A DNA stretch of 64,000 bases from Phytopythium helicoides (taxonomy: Eukaryota > Oomycota > Peronosporomycetes > Pythiales > Pythiaceae): assembly GCA_024867545.1 (NCBI GenBank), contig JANFNE010000005.1:620001-684000 (forward strand), given 5' to 3'. A program made the position numbers and the translations under genes. The notes beneath the pieces were generated by a model. The model was not told the DNA's origin. It made no database searches and was given only the letters and a program-made list of their open reading frames with translations. Below are positions 54,269 to 64,000 of the stretch, piece after piece (position 1 is the first letter of the stretch; each line of letters begins with the position of its first letter).

Positions 54269-57263
54269 TTACAGCATCACCGTGCGAGTGGGGCTCATTC
54301 GATACTGTTGTGGTGGCGACTGAGACTGCTGCGGCAGCTGCGACTCGCCCTGTTGGGTGGCTGTTCCCTGCTGCTGCAGCACTTGGGTCGACCGGTCGCC
54401 AGAAAAGTAAAAGTTGATGTCGTCTTCCGACCGAACGCTCATGACTGACTCATTCGTGCTGCGCGGCGCGTCCATGATGGCGTCGCTCCCGCTGTCCGAA
54501 TCGTAGTCGTCGTCAACGCCAATATCATTCTCACCATGACGGTTCGTGCCCTCTCCTGCATCCTTGAGGTACGCTTCTGCCTTCACAGCGGTATTGCGCG
54601 AAGCTCCGAGATCCTCAGTAATTCGCTCATCACGCTCGTGAATATCGTCGATATCGTAGCTGTCACGGTCCGAGTCGTCCACTTCGAGCTCCGTCTTCGA
54701 ACGGCGCAGGAACCAGTCCGAGCTATCTCCACCAAAACTGCTCTCGCCATTCGAGAAGATAGAAAGCTGCGGCTCAGTGCGGCCAGTTACCACTCGCGAT
54801 GCACTAAGGTCCTCATTGTTGGACGCCGCACCAAAGCTGGAGCTTCCGATAGACGAGTCCGTGAAGGCGAGGTAGGAACGTTCACTAGGTGGTTGACCAG
54901 CTGAGCGAGTGTCACTGCTTGACGTACTCGGCGCAAGCTGAGTACTATCAAGCATTGGTGGCTCAGACACGATGTCGTCGTCGCTGTACACATCGTCAAT
55001 GTCCACACTTCCTGAACGCAGTTGACGCTGCTGCTGTTGCTGCTGTTCTTGCTGAGCTTGGAGGGCAGTGGAGGACGAGATTGCGCTGACGAAGGACTCA
55101 TCACCCGAAAAGCTACCGGAAGCATTGTGCATGGAGCTATCCCGGAAGGCTGAGACGCGTGCGTCATTGGGTCGTGTTGAAACTCGGCTCAGTCGCGTCG
55201 ACTGGCGCGCAAGTCCTGCGGCGCCCGATGTTGCCTAGGTGACGTCGTGTACGAATCTTCTTCGGTGGTGTTTGCAGTTCCCAAGTAAGCGGCAAGTACG
55301 TCGTACTTCGGCACCGGCTTTGGTGGAGCAGCTGCCGCAGCTGCGACGTCTAAGCGCTCAGAGCGTGGGCCTTGGCTGCTGTCAAAGTTGTACTGGTTGT
55401 TTCGAGAAGGTGGCACAAAGTTGCCATTGGTTGGAGCTGCACCTGCAGCGATGTACCCACCATCGTTGCCATAATTGTAGTTGCTGCCCGGCTTGTTCGA
55501 GTTTGACGACAGCTCAAGCATCGGGATCTGCTCTTGCTGCAGCTTTTGCTGGAAGTTGTAGTCGTTTGCTTGCGACTGGGGTGCGTACTGGTTGTTACCA
55601 TAGTTGTTGTAATTGTTGTTGTTGAATGCGTTTGCGTTGCTGTACTGTTGGTTGTACGCTGGTGTTGAATCCATACGCGAGTATCCACGCTGTTGACCAT
55701 CTGACTGACCAAAGTTGTTGCCACCTTCGAGGTTAATGTCGGTGTCTGAGTTCGAGTCTCCACCATTTTTCTTGTGGCGACAAGCGACGACCATCTTATG
55801 GATGATCGTGTATGCCTGGCGAATGAAGAGCAGGAGGAAAATAAACATGTTGACACCGATGATGCCATATGCCACACTGTCGCGCACGGACTGCGGAAAT
55901 AGTCATCACGAGCGACGATCAGCATCATGCACACGAGCACGACCTTCATGAACACTGATGTGATGCCGATGTAGTACAAGAACCGCAACAGGTTTGGCTC
56001 GCGGACCAGCAGCAGAATCAAGTAGAGCACAGTGATTCCCAAGATGCATAACAGCTGCACCGTCGAGTCTGTCACGACACCAACTACCGCGCCAGTGCTC
56101 ACTGCCAGCAGAATACGGGGCACGAAGAAAAACCTGTTGTCAAAGTTGTACTCGTCGTAGTAGGCACTGTACTTGGCGCTGAATGGGCGCTGGTCGTGCT
56201 CATATGTGCCAACATCACGCAGCTCCTCGGTGTTGTTAGCAACAACTAGCACTCCGAACATCACGGCGAAGATCACCACAACCGCCAGCAGCGCGACACC
56301 AAGGTAGTACTTGCCGCTCGACGGCGCAGAGTCTGCTCCCTGAGAGGCATAGAAGAACCCAGCCATGCTGAAGATGTACTGCGCAAGCAACAGCGCGAGC
56401 ACGCACGCCCAGATGACCTTGCGGTAGAGCTTCTTCGCGACGTCTCCAAAGCTCTCCTTCTTGGATAGCGCCCCCATGAACGACCACACCCAGCACGTAC
56501 AGCACGTGGATAGCGGCGAGCACAATAGCGAAGGTCATGAGTGTGTAGAAGAACAGGTCTTCGGTCTCGACGCCAATCATCTCGGCATAGCGCGCGGGGC
56601 CGGACTCCTGCGCGGCGCTGACAAGCGAGAGTCGGCGCGTGGTCTCGTCGCTGCCGTCGCTGCTGTCACTCGCCGAGCCGGAGCTGCTAGAGTCGTCGCT
56701 GGAAGAGGACTTGGGATGTTGAAGTTGGTCCACGCGAGCTCCTTCGAGAACTGGTAGAGGAACTCTGGCGCGCCGTCGATCTGCAGCTGGCTGATCATGC
56801 CGATGAACTGCGCCTGCTCGAAGATGTGCGTCATCTCGTAGAAGCCGCTGGTGAGGCTCAACCCCGTAGCGGCGGAGGGGATGATGGAGGCCCATAGCAT
56901 GGACCCCACGCCTGCGGCGGCGCCGGCGGCGAGCGAGATAGCCACGGCACCGGACGCCGTGGAGCCCGCGCTCGAGTCTAGGAAGTGCGTGAATCCGGTC
57001 GAGTTGGTGGGCCACTGCGTGTTGGAGCCGAAGACGCAGCCGGAGCACGAGTTGGCGTCGACGTAGCTGGCGTTGAGCGAGCCAATATCGACATCGCTGG
57101 CGAGCCCGAGCGCCTCGCGGATCTGGTCCTCGCCCCAGGGGATGGCGTAGTACTTGAAGGCGAGCGCGGCGGCCGCCAGCAGCGCCAGCGGGATGAGGAT
57201 GCCCAGCAGCTGCGACAGCAGCAGGCAGCCGCAGCACTTGGCGGCGCAGCACGCGACGCCCAT
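54269..57263 (-). CDS. Polytopic membrane protein (paralogue B), several apparent frameshifts
   Basis: Read together with its intact neighbour at 57951-59570. N-terminus MGVACCAAKCCGCLLLSQLL with a first membrane segment, a luminal domain with SCSGCVFGSNTQWPTNSTGF and IDGAPEFLYQFSKELAWTNF, an acidic Ser linker, then seven or so membrane helices (FFYTLMTFAIVLAAIHVLYV, ACVLALLLAQYIFSMAGFFY, YLGVALLAVVVIFAVMFGVL, FFFVPRILLAVSTGAVVGVV, VAYGIIGVNMFIFLLLFIRQ). A long Gln/Asn/Ser-rich cytosolic tail, not in the paralogue, follows to the stop at 54269. Four shifts are needed, near 56715, 56478, 55888 and 55185. At each of the first three, the paralogue reads straight through. The layout (luminal domain, then a helical bundle) recalls fungal TRP/FLC-like proteins, but I cannot assign it firmly. 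Confidence 0.62.
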
Positions 57264-57950
57264 GGCGGCTCGGCGAGAGGCGGCGAGTGGCGGAGTGAGT
57301 GGCGAGATCGGCCGGCCTTTCCGGCTGGGGTTTCCCTTCGGCAAGAGACGCCGCCAAGCGGTAAACTACGCCATGAGTTCAGAGCGGTCGGCGCGCTGAG
57401 GACCTGGTTTAAATGATGCGTAAGGTGGGATTTTAGCTTCTAGAGAATGTGATAAAGCGGACTGTAAGAGGGATAGGACACGCAGATTCAGAGGATGCGC
57501 ACCGATTATTTCCTGACGCCCCGAAATATTACTCGCGGGGCTGGTCCGACACCGAGGCGCCAAGTGGATTTTCAAAAATGGGTACCGCCACGCGAACCGT
57601 CATCGCAGCTGACGAAATTTCGAGACGTGGGTGCCATCGCATGGAGCGCTCGCTGTTGTTGCTGTGTGGATGCGGGAGCTGCTCAGCTGTGCGGGGCCGG
57701 GGACTCCCGAGGCGTTCTAGAAACAGGGCTTTCCATCGGGCAAATCCTGCGACAGCTCCCGGGTGGATTATTAGCGAAATGAGGATCCCCCTCCCTCGGA
57801 TTGGCTAGAATATCCCTTTAATACTGTTTATACCCAATCATCAAGCGATAACGCAGCGTTCAGAAAGTAGCCATGTGTCACCTTCAACAGCTCAGCTTCA
57901 ACCGATGCCAATCAACGCTCTCTACCGCATTGGGGATAACTTACTGCCGA
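57264..57950. other. Spacer between the tandem membrane-protein paralogues
   Basis: No gene supported in 687 bp. It should hold the promoter of paralogue B and the 3' UTR of paralogue A. A CCAAT-type ATTGG at about 57801 and a CCAATC at about 57836 lie 35 bp apart in opposite orientations. Open frames on the plus strand (57449-57808) show no recognisable content. Confidence 0.45.
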
Positions 57951-59570
57951 CTAGTGCCGGCGATCCAGACTCGCGTACGAGCCTTCGAGCTCTTCCTGCG
58001 AGCCTCGACGTCGGCGACGCCACTTGAGCACGACCTTGTGCAGCATCGAGAAGAGCTGCCGCACAAACAGCAGCGCGTAGATGGCTACGTTTACGGCGAT
58101 GATGCCGTATGCCACGTTATCGCGAACGTATTGCGGCAGGTAGTCGTCGTGGATGAGCATCAACATGAGGCACAAGAGTAGCAGCTTGGCCAGCACGGCT
58201 GCCAGGCTCACGTAGTACATGACGCGCAGCAGCTGCGGCTCCTTCGTGACCAGCAGAGCCAAGTAGATGGCAGTAAGCACCAGGATGCTCGCGAGCTGGG
58301 CAGTGGGGTCCCCCACAGCCCCAATGACAGCGCCTGTCGTGACTGCGAGCAGGATGCGCGGCACGAAGAAGAATCGGTTGGAGAAGTTGTACTCCTTGTA
58401 GTACGCGCCGTACTTGCTGCTGAACGCGCGCTGGCTGTGCTCGTAGGTGCCTAAGTCGTTCAGTTCATCCTGATTCCGCGTCACGACGATGACGCCTAGC
58501 ACAATTGCGAGGCCCACTACGATGAGCAGCAGGAGGACCCCGAACGTGTACCTGGCTGAGGCCTTGTTTTCCGACGAGAAGATCAGGTAGCTGCCGGCCA
58601 TGGCGAAGATGTACTGCGCCATAAGTAGAACCAGCACACACAGACCGACGACCTTGCTATACCAATTTGTAGCTGTCTGTCGAACGTTTCCACGCCGACA
58701 CGTGAGTCCAACAATAATGAGAAGAATGACGAACACGACATGGATCGCGGCGATAACCATGGCGAAAATCGTGAGCGAGTAGAAGAAGAGCTCCTCCGTT
58801 GTGACGCCGAGCATTGCTGCATACCGAGCTGGTCCTGCCTCTGTTGTGGTTGTCGACGTCGTAGTCGACCCAGCATCCTCCGGGTCACCAACCGACGGTG
58901 TTGTCGACGACGATGACGACGACGACGACGATGACGAAGATGACGAAGATGACGATGAAGACGAGGATGCCGACGTCGTATTCTGGGGAGTTGTGGCCTT
59001 GCGGATCTCGCTCTTGACCGATTCAAAAGCGTCGCTGAAGGAGCTTGGAACGTTAAGATTGGTCCACGCAAATTGCTTAGAGAACTGGTACAAAAACTCT
59101 GGCGCGCCGTCAATCTGTAGCTGACTGATGATCGTCAGAAATTGCCCGTGCTCAAATATCGTCTGCATCTCGAAGAAACCCGAGGACAAGTCAGAGGCCG
59201 AGTCGGACACGACGGCGCTGACAAGCGCCACTGCACCAGTTGCTCCCAGCGATATCGCCGTGATAGTCGACGTCATGGTGCCCGCCTGCGAGTCGAGGAA
59301 GTGCGCAGCACCAGTCGTGTTCGTCGGCCAGTCCGTATTGGAGCCGAGTACGCATCCGGAGCACGAGTTGGCTAGCACAACGCTGGCGTTGAGCTCCGCA
59401 GACTCTGGCAGCCCCAGAAGGTGCTTGATCTGCTCCTTGCCCCACGGCAGGATCTCGAGCTTGAACTCGAGCACGAAGACGACGATGAGCGCCAGCACAA
59501 TGATCAGCAACAGCAACCGGAAGCAGAGCCTCCTGCACCGGTGGTGGCTGTGGCGCTCGGACGAAGCCAT
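57951..59570 (-). CDS. Polytopic membrane protein (paralogue A), intact
   Basis: Single exon, 539 residues. The N-terminus is basic then strongly hydrophobic (LCFRLLLLIIVLALIVVFVL). The luminal domain has NSCSGCVLGSNTDWPTNTTG with N-glycosylation sites, and IDGAPEFLYQFSKQFAWTNL. A run of about 25 serines leads to GPARYAAMLGVTTEELFFYS and some seven helices, including LCVLVLLMAQYIFAMAGSYL, NRFFFVPRILLAVTTGAVIG and VAYGIIAVNVAIYALLFVRQ. The tail is short and basic (KWRRRRRGSQEELEG). It has the same order of motifs as the gene at 54269-57263, so this is a tandem duplication. TRP/FLC-like channel or carrier is a guess from topology; the CSGC motif might bind metal or form a disulfide. The start follows a 5' region open in frame to 59879; ATG 59570 fits the membrane anchor best. 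Confidence 0.8.
   Translation of the reverse strand: MASSERHSHHRCRRLCFRLLLLIIVLALIVVFVLEFKLEILPWGKEQIKHLLGLPESAELNASVVLANSCSGCVLGSNTDWPTNTTGAAHFLDSQAGTMTSTITAISLGATGAVALVSAVVSDSASDLSSGFFEMQTIFEHGQFLTIISQLQIDGAPEFLYQFSKQFAWTNLNVPSSFSDAFESVKSEIRKATTPQNTTSASSSSSSSSSSSSSSSSSSSSSTTPSVGDPEDAGSTTTSTTTTEAGPARYAAMLGVTTEELFFYSLTIFAMVIAAIHVVFVILLIIVGLTCRRGNVRQTATNWYSKVVGLCVLVLLMAQYIFAMAGSYLIFSSENKASARYTFGVLLLLIVVGLAIVLGVIVVTRNQDELNDLGTYEHSQRAFSSKYGAYYKEYNFSNRFFFVPRILLAVTTGAVIGAVGDPTAQLASILVLTAIYLALLVTKEPQLLRVMYYVSLAAVLAKLLLLCLMLMLIHDDYLPQYVRDNVAYGIIAVNVAIYALLFVRQLFSMLHKVVLKWRRRRRGSQEELEGSYASLDRRH
58904..58970. repeat. Trinucleotide-rich repeat encoding poly-Ser
   Basis: GAC/GAT/GAA triplets on the plus strand read as TCN/TCA serine codons on the minus strand, giving about 21-25 serines in the luminal linker of paralogue A. 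Paralogue B has a shorter acidic Ser linker at the same place. Confidence 0.85.
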
Positions 59571-59864
59571 GTCTGAAGCCGTCGAGCGGTTGCGCGATGG
59601 AGGTGAGATGGCGAACTGGCCCCACCGGCCCGGAGGCTCCACCCTCCCCAAAGCATAGAGCGCTCGGGTGACAACGATCCGCAGCCATGTGAGCCCAAGA
59701 TCGGCCACTCTACCAGGCAGAGGCCCACTGTGCCACCGTGGATGGCCAGGAGCTCTGCAACCTACCACCCTGTGACGTCGCAGCTTCAACTCCTCTTCAG
59801 CGTCCACAAAACCAATAATTGGTTCGCTTGCGCCGCCACCTCGCCACATACAAACCGGTGGATA

Positions 59865-60296
59865 ATGAGCGCCTCGCATCCGTTCGAGTGGTAAGCGCTC
59901 GCTCTTGCTGCCGCCGCCTCCGCTCCGCTAACTCTCCGTCTCCGTGGACCTCCGCCTTAACTCTCTCGCGCCTTCCTCAACGCAGCGCCGTCAGCCTGGC
60001 GTTCCCCGCGCCTGAGGACGCGCAGCACGCGCTCGAGACGCTGCGCGTGGACGCGGAGCTGCAGCCCGACAAGATCCACCGCTCGCTCTCGGTCGAGGGC
60101 TGCGAGCTGCGCGCGTGCGTGAGCCCACCGCCTGCTGTGCGTGTGCCTGGAGTCCGTTCGCGCCGCTCTAACGCTTCGCTGCCGCTGTCGCAGCCACTTC
60201 GAGGCCACCGAGGTGCGGCTGCTGCGCGCCGCCGTGAGCTCCTTCTACGACATGGCGCTGCTGGTCGCGCGCACGCTGCTAGAGTTCAAGGAGTGA
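59865..60296 (+). CDS. PCC1: KEOPS complex subunit Pcc1 (LAGE3/CTAG family)
   Basis: Three exons: 59865-59890, 59986-60114 and 60194-60296, with introns of 95 and 79 nt, both phase 2; 85 residues, the usual Pcc1 size. Sequence order: HPFECAVSLAFPAPEDAQHA, LETLRVDAELQPDKIHRSLS, VEGCELRAHFEATEVRLLRA, SSFYDMALLVARTLLEF. Human LAGE3 shows the same core (FPTPLEAEIAHGSLAPD and CRLLRISVINFLDQLSLVVRT). Pcc1 dimerises the KEOPS complex, which makes t6A37 on tRNAs reading ANN codons. It is divergent from membrane paralogue A, with 294 bp between starts. Confidence 0.88.
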
Positions 60297-60464
60297 CCGC
60301 CGCTGGCTTAATACACGCACGCGTCTCCATGCTTCTCACGTCTCCTCCGCTCGCCATACCGCCGAGCCGACACCTTCGCCTTGCCGTCCAGTAGAGCGCT
60401 CTATTAGAGCGTCATTTCCCTTTTTGCCGCTGACAAGCAATTCGGCGAGAAAGTGCAGGGCGGC

Positions 60465-63400
60465 ATGGCGGTCGGCCGCCTACTGCGCGCGCTTCGCGAC
60501 GCCCAGCCCTTCCACGTGCGTACTGACGTTGGTTGCGTGGGCTCTGCAAGGCGAGGAAGGCGCTCAGACCGGTTTTTGCGCAGGTGGAGCGTGCGATCTA
60601 CGCGCTGGAGCGGCGGCAGCGCCTGGAGGTGCTTGGAGGCGATGCGAGAGGAGAAAGTGGTGACGCCAAGGAGCGCGCGCTTGGGCTGGCGGACCACAAG
60701 GCCATTGCAAATGTGCAAGGCGCTGCTGGTGAGCTGTGGACGCTTGTAGCATCTCGATATGAGTAGGAGGACGCTGACGAGCTGCGACGCAGACGGCGAT
60801 TGACGGCGCGTATACTGAGGCGCAGCAGACGACTGCTGGCAGGTGGGCTGCGCGCAGCTCAAAGCGCGAAAAGCTCCTCTTTATTGACTTTGATGTGCAA
60901 CTGTTATGCAGCAATCTGGTGACGGCAGTGGCGGCGGCTCTGCTTGCGCAGTCGACGCAAGGCTGTCGCGCGACCAAAACCAACTGCTGCGTTTGGGGAG
61001 CACAGTCGCGGAAGATCCTGCGTGTCTTGTACTGGATGATCACTCGGGAAGTACAATGTTGCGTTACTCGGGGGGATTCACAGCGATTGTACTTGCAGTC
61101 GTTGATACTGGCGTGGCTGGTCGAGTCAGACAAAACCCGACAGCTGACAGCCTGCTTAGTGCTGTTCGAGCTCATCCAGCTCCATCGCCGCACAGTTCCA
61201 AGTAGATAGTGCAGTTTCTTCTTCGTTACTCGAGAGTGGATACTCTGCAAATGCTATTGCTGCACTTCGTCGAATCGTTGATTCAGGCTCCGTGACTGTG
61301 AAGGGTGCGGTTGCTTAATGTCACCTCATTTGCTGGGTTGCACCTCTCACTATGTAAATGATTTGCAGGAGGAGCTGCGATGAAGCCCACAACTTTAGGA
61401 ATCAGCGCTCTTGAAGCTCTAATTCTTGTCTGCACTGATGTGGGAGTATCTCTAACGTCTTCAGCATCGACTGGAAAGGACTCCAAGCAATTGTTCACAC
61501 TTGTTGTACGTGTACACATTCCTGGCCCTCATCGCAATGCTGCTCACCTGACAATTCTTAACAGGCTAGTATGCAACATGCACTGAGCACTTTGGTGGAG
61601 TGGAACAAAAACACACCACGACGACGCTTTCTTGTTGTCGCAGCTACGCAGCTTTTTGCCAGCATCGACGGATATGCTTCTCAAATCGCCTCCAATATTT
61701 CTCCGCACAACATCAAGTCAACACAATCTGCATCAAATGATTCCGCGCTGATGTTGCTACTGTGGCACTGGCAGGCTACCGCCTCGCTCTTGTGTGCCCG
61801 TAGTGACGCTATCATTTCCATTCGGGACAACATTGGGCCAGCCAACGCGATGGAATCTATATTGCTGGCTGTCGATGTCTCACGCTCAAACTCTAGCAAT
61901 TCTAGAGTAAAGGGGGTCGACATGGAGGTGGCAAGACTGCGCCAAATCTGCACTGTTTTTGACTCGATGAAGCCTGCCCCAGTTGTCGGCAATGAGAAGC
62001 ATCAAAAGGATACTAAAACCGTCGACTGGTTTGGAGGGCTATCAAAGCTCGGCCAAATAAAGTTCGTCACCTGGATTGTTCAGCTTATCCAGCGCGCTAT
62101 TACTTATGGCGATGCCTCGGTAATCCAATTCGCAGGAAGCGTGTTCCGGTGGACTGTCATCGATTTTGGTGGCTCAGGGCTACTGGAATCTGTTGAAGAT
62201 CGGCAAGTTCTTTTAGACCAGCTTCTGGCATGCTTATCGCAGGCAACAACTGAAGACAAATGCCTAGACTTCGTCAGGCAATCAATTGAGCCTCTTGTAG
62301 TGGATTTGATGATCGCGCATAAAATGCCGGTTACCACTTTACTTCTCCAGATGGAAGTGTCTAATGCCCCTCCTGTTGTACAGGTACGCTGAATGATTAC
62401 CAAAGACAAACTGTGAATCGCTGATAAGTGGTGTGTTGTGTGATACTCAGAGCTATTTGTCACTTGTTCGAGCACTGTTGAAGCGGCCCGGGAATGTAGA
62501 TTCAGTTTCGCGTCAGTGGGGGTATGTGAGCACTCCCTTTTTGCCAAGATTCGCCGACTAAATCCAATACCGTCAATGACTTTCAGGCGAAAATTGACAC
62601 AAGAAGTGTTGGCAACTCTGAGTAGCCTCAATTTTGAATGCGCTCGCATGGTACGAACTGCATCCTACTTGCTATTTGTGAAGGTGAGCTGATGCTGTCT
62701 GTTTTGTAGGCGGCTACGTGTGTGCCTTATCTTGATCCTGTCGCCTGTGTTTTCCATGCTGTCAGCACAAGGCACTTGAGCCAAAGGACAGCTGCGTCTC
62801 TTGTAAGCTGTGTGGTTCAAAACTCGTCTATGGTTGCTTTGGACAATACTATGTCCGCATTGATAGACCTTTGGCGCTTCGGAGACGCCGCACTTGCAAA
62901 CAACAATAATCTTGAGGAGCATATGCCGATGAAGGTGTGGTGGGAACACTATTCTCAGCTCCACTCTTCTCTTTCATTGTCATCAGTGACACAAATATCG
63001 CTCCCTACTGCCGTCTCCGACGCAGTGATGGAGATATCGTTCGACTCTCATGGGTACGGTTTCCTTGTTTTGCTGTGTCAACGACGTTGTCAATACTGAT
63101 AGTTATTGCACCAAACTTTGTGCAGGTGGGTTTACCAAGTGGTTGATGACGGACTCCGTTCAGTGATTGTTCGAGTAGTTCTTCGTAAGGTCCTCGGTTC
63201 ACCGAGAGACCCGACACTATTTAAGATTGCTCGAGAGTTATCAGCTGCTGGATGGTTTCATGGGTCTGTATTTTATTCACTGGTCCGTCCACTGGTGAAC
63301 CACATGATGGTAAGTCCTCAGCACCTGGCTGCTCAATCACGATACTTCGCTAATCAAACATTTCCTGATGTATTTAGCGGCAAGAGCAGTTGCAGGAGGA

Positions 63401-63981
63401 TATTCTAGTCGATACCTCCGCTTCATCCAATGCAGCTGTAGAACGGCTTTTGTTTGCACGACTCGCCCCAGTTCTTCTTCTTCGTGTTCTTCCCCGGGAT
63501 GAGTTTTGCTACCAGTCATCGGATCTTCAAATGGTACGAAAGTTGTCATTGTCGTCGATGCTGCTTCAACAACTAACGCTGGAATTGCTCATTGCAGTGT
63601 GAAGAAGTGGAGGATCTGAAGCATTTGACTGATTATTGTAAGGCACGCGGAGATGCTCTTGATGAAATTGATTCAGCTGAAGTCAACGACGATTGCACCA
63701 GTAGAAATCACAGGCTCATCTGTGACTTGTTTCACGTCACTGCGCTCCAAGTTCTCAACCCGCTCGAGTTCAAAGAAGTCAAGATGCTCGCAGTTGAAAT
63801 TCTTGCCAAGCTTCCTGTGCTTCCAGTAATCCTGTTCGCGTTGTCTCACCTCATGGCGTTTGCGCACAGCACAGCACCCGATGTTATTGCTCAAGCCAAA
63901 AAGCTGAATTTCGCTTCTGAAATGAGTGGCTTCACGACATCGAATACTCTGATCGAGGCGGAGATTCCACGCCAATCATGA
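60465..63981 (+). CDS. HEAT/ARM-repeat protein, family not identified
   Basis: Well-supported exons: 61369-61505, 61565-62383, 62451-62521, 62587-62650, 62710-63053, 63126-63309, 63378-63533 and 63598-63981, with introns of 59-72 nt in matching phases. The 5' part (60465-60515, 60584-60745, then about 60793-61304) is less sure: one intron would be only 47 nt, and a one-base shift near 61182 is needed between TACLVLFELIQL and IAAQFQVDSAV. Nearly all of it is paired helices: WFGGLSKLGQIKFVTWIVQL, VPYLDPVACVFHAVSTRHLS, VERLLFARLAPVLLLRVLPR, VKMLAVEILAKLPVLPVILF. LLFARLAPVLLLRVLP resembles a segment of plant ARM-repeat proteins of unknown role. The stop at 63979-63981 may be the true end, but a GGTAATCG donor-like sequence follows, so the gene may continue. 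Confidence 0.75.
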
Positions 63982-64000
63982 GGGGTAATCGCTGCGAAGC

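Noticed and set aside
1..64000. Transposons, CRISPR arrays, rRNA, tRNA, phage or viral insertions
   Set aside because: None recognised. The HTH_psq-like exon at 44584-44881 was considered as a transposase remnant, but it is in frame with the aminotransferase and there is no DDE domain or terminal repeat nearby.

Overview
This is a gene-dense nuclear segment of a eukaryote, most likely an oomycete or close stramenopile relative (inference). Support: almost all introns that can be placed are 55-95 nt with GTRNGY-type donors and short YAG acceptors; genes are packed on both strands with 80-700 bp between them; and the gene content is purely eukaryotic. There are no prokaryotic operons, CRISPR arrays or insertion sequences, and no transposon, tRNA or rRNA gene was recognised.

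Layout. 1-7 kb: the 5' part of a TYW3-kelch wybutosine gene, divergent from APC1 (APC/C scaffold). 7.5-16 kb: poly(A) polymerase, an unresolved small gene, an MRH-domain ER protein, an unrecognised coiled-coil protein and a TRAIP-like RING protein. 16.8-22.7 kb: ribosomal protein eL38, an SRSF1-like SR protein and mitochondrial PNPase. 22.8-30 kb: RICTOR (TORC2), mitochondrial uL4, and a heavily frame-broken coiled-coil gene. 30.7-41.5 kb: kinesin-13, a mitochondrial-type AAA ATPase, an F-box/MATH/USP7-UBL/ZZ protein, and a PX-domain AGC kinase of SGK3 type. 42.8-51.8 kb: a pipsqueak-type HTH joined by splicing to a PLP aminotransferase, a TBC1D7-like protein, and the cohesin loader Scc2/NIPBL. 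52.9-64 kb: a damaged small membrane protein, the RNase P subunit RPP14, two tandem paralogous polytopic membrane proteins, KEOPS subunit Pcc1, and a HEAT/ARM-repeat protein that may run on past the right edge.

Functional threads: RNA processing (TYW3, PAP, SR protein, PNPase, RPP14, Pcc1), cell division (APC1, kinesin-13, NIPBL), and TOR signalling (RICTOR, a PX-AGC kinase with an intact hydrophobic motif, TBC1D7-like). The most novel-looking item is the HTH-aminotransferase fusion at 42851-44881. It recalls bacterial MocR regulators in concept, but is built from a eukaryotic-style psq HTH and a spliced gene.

Caution on sequence quality: about nine genes between 25.7 and 61.2 kb need single-base corrections to read as their family does, often at short homopolymer runs. 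I read most of these as assembly indels rather than pseudogenes. Exon boundaries are my own reading of splice sites and frames. No similarity search or transcript evidence was available.
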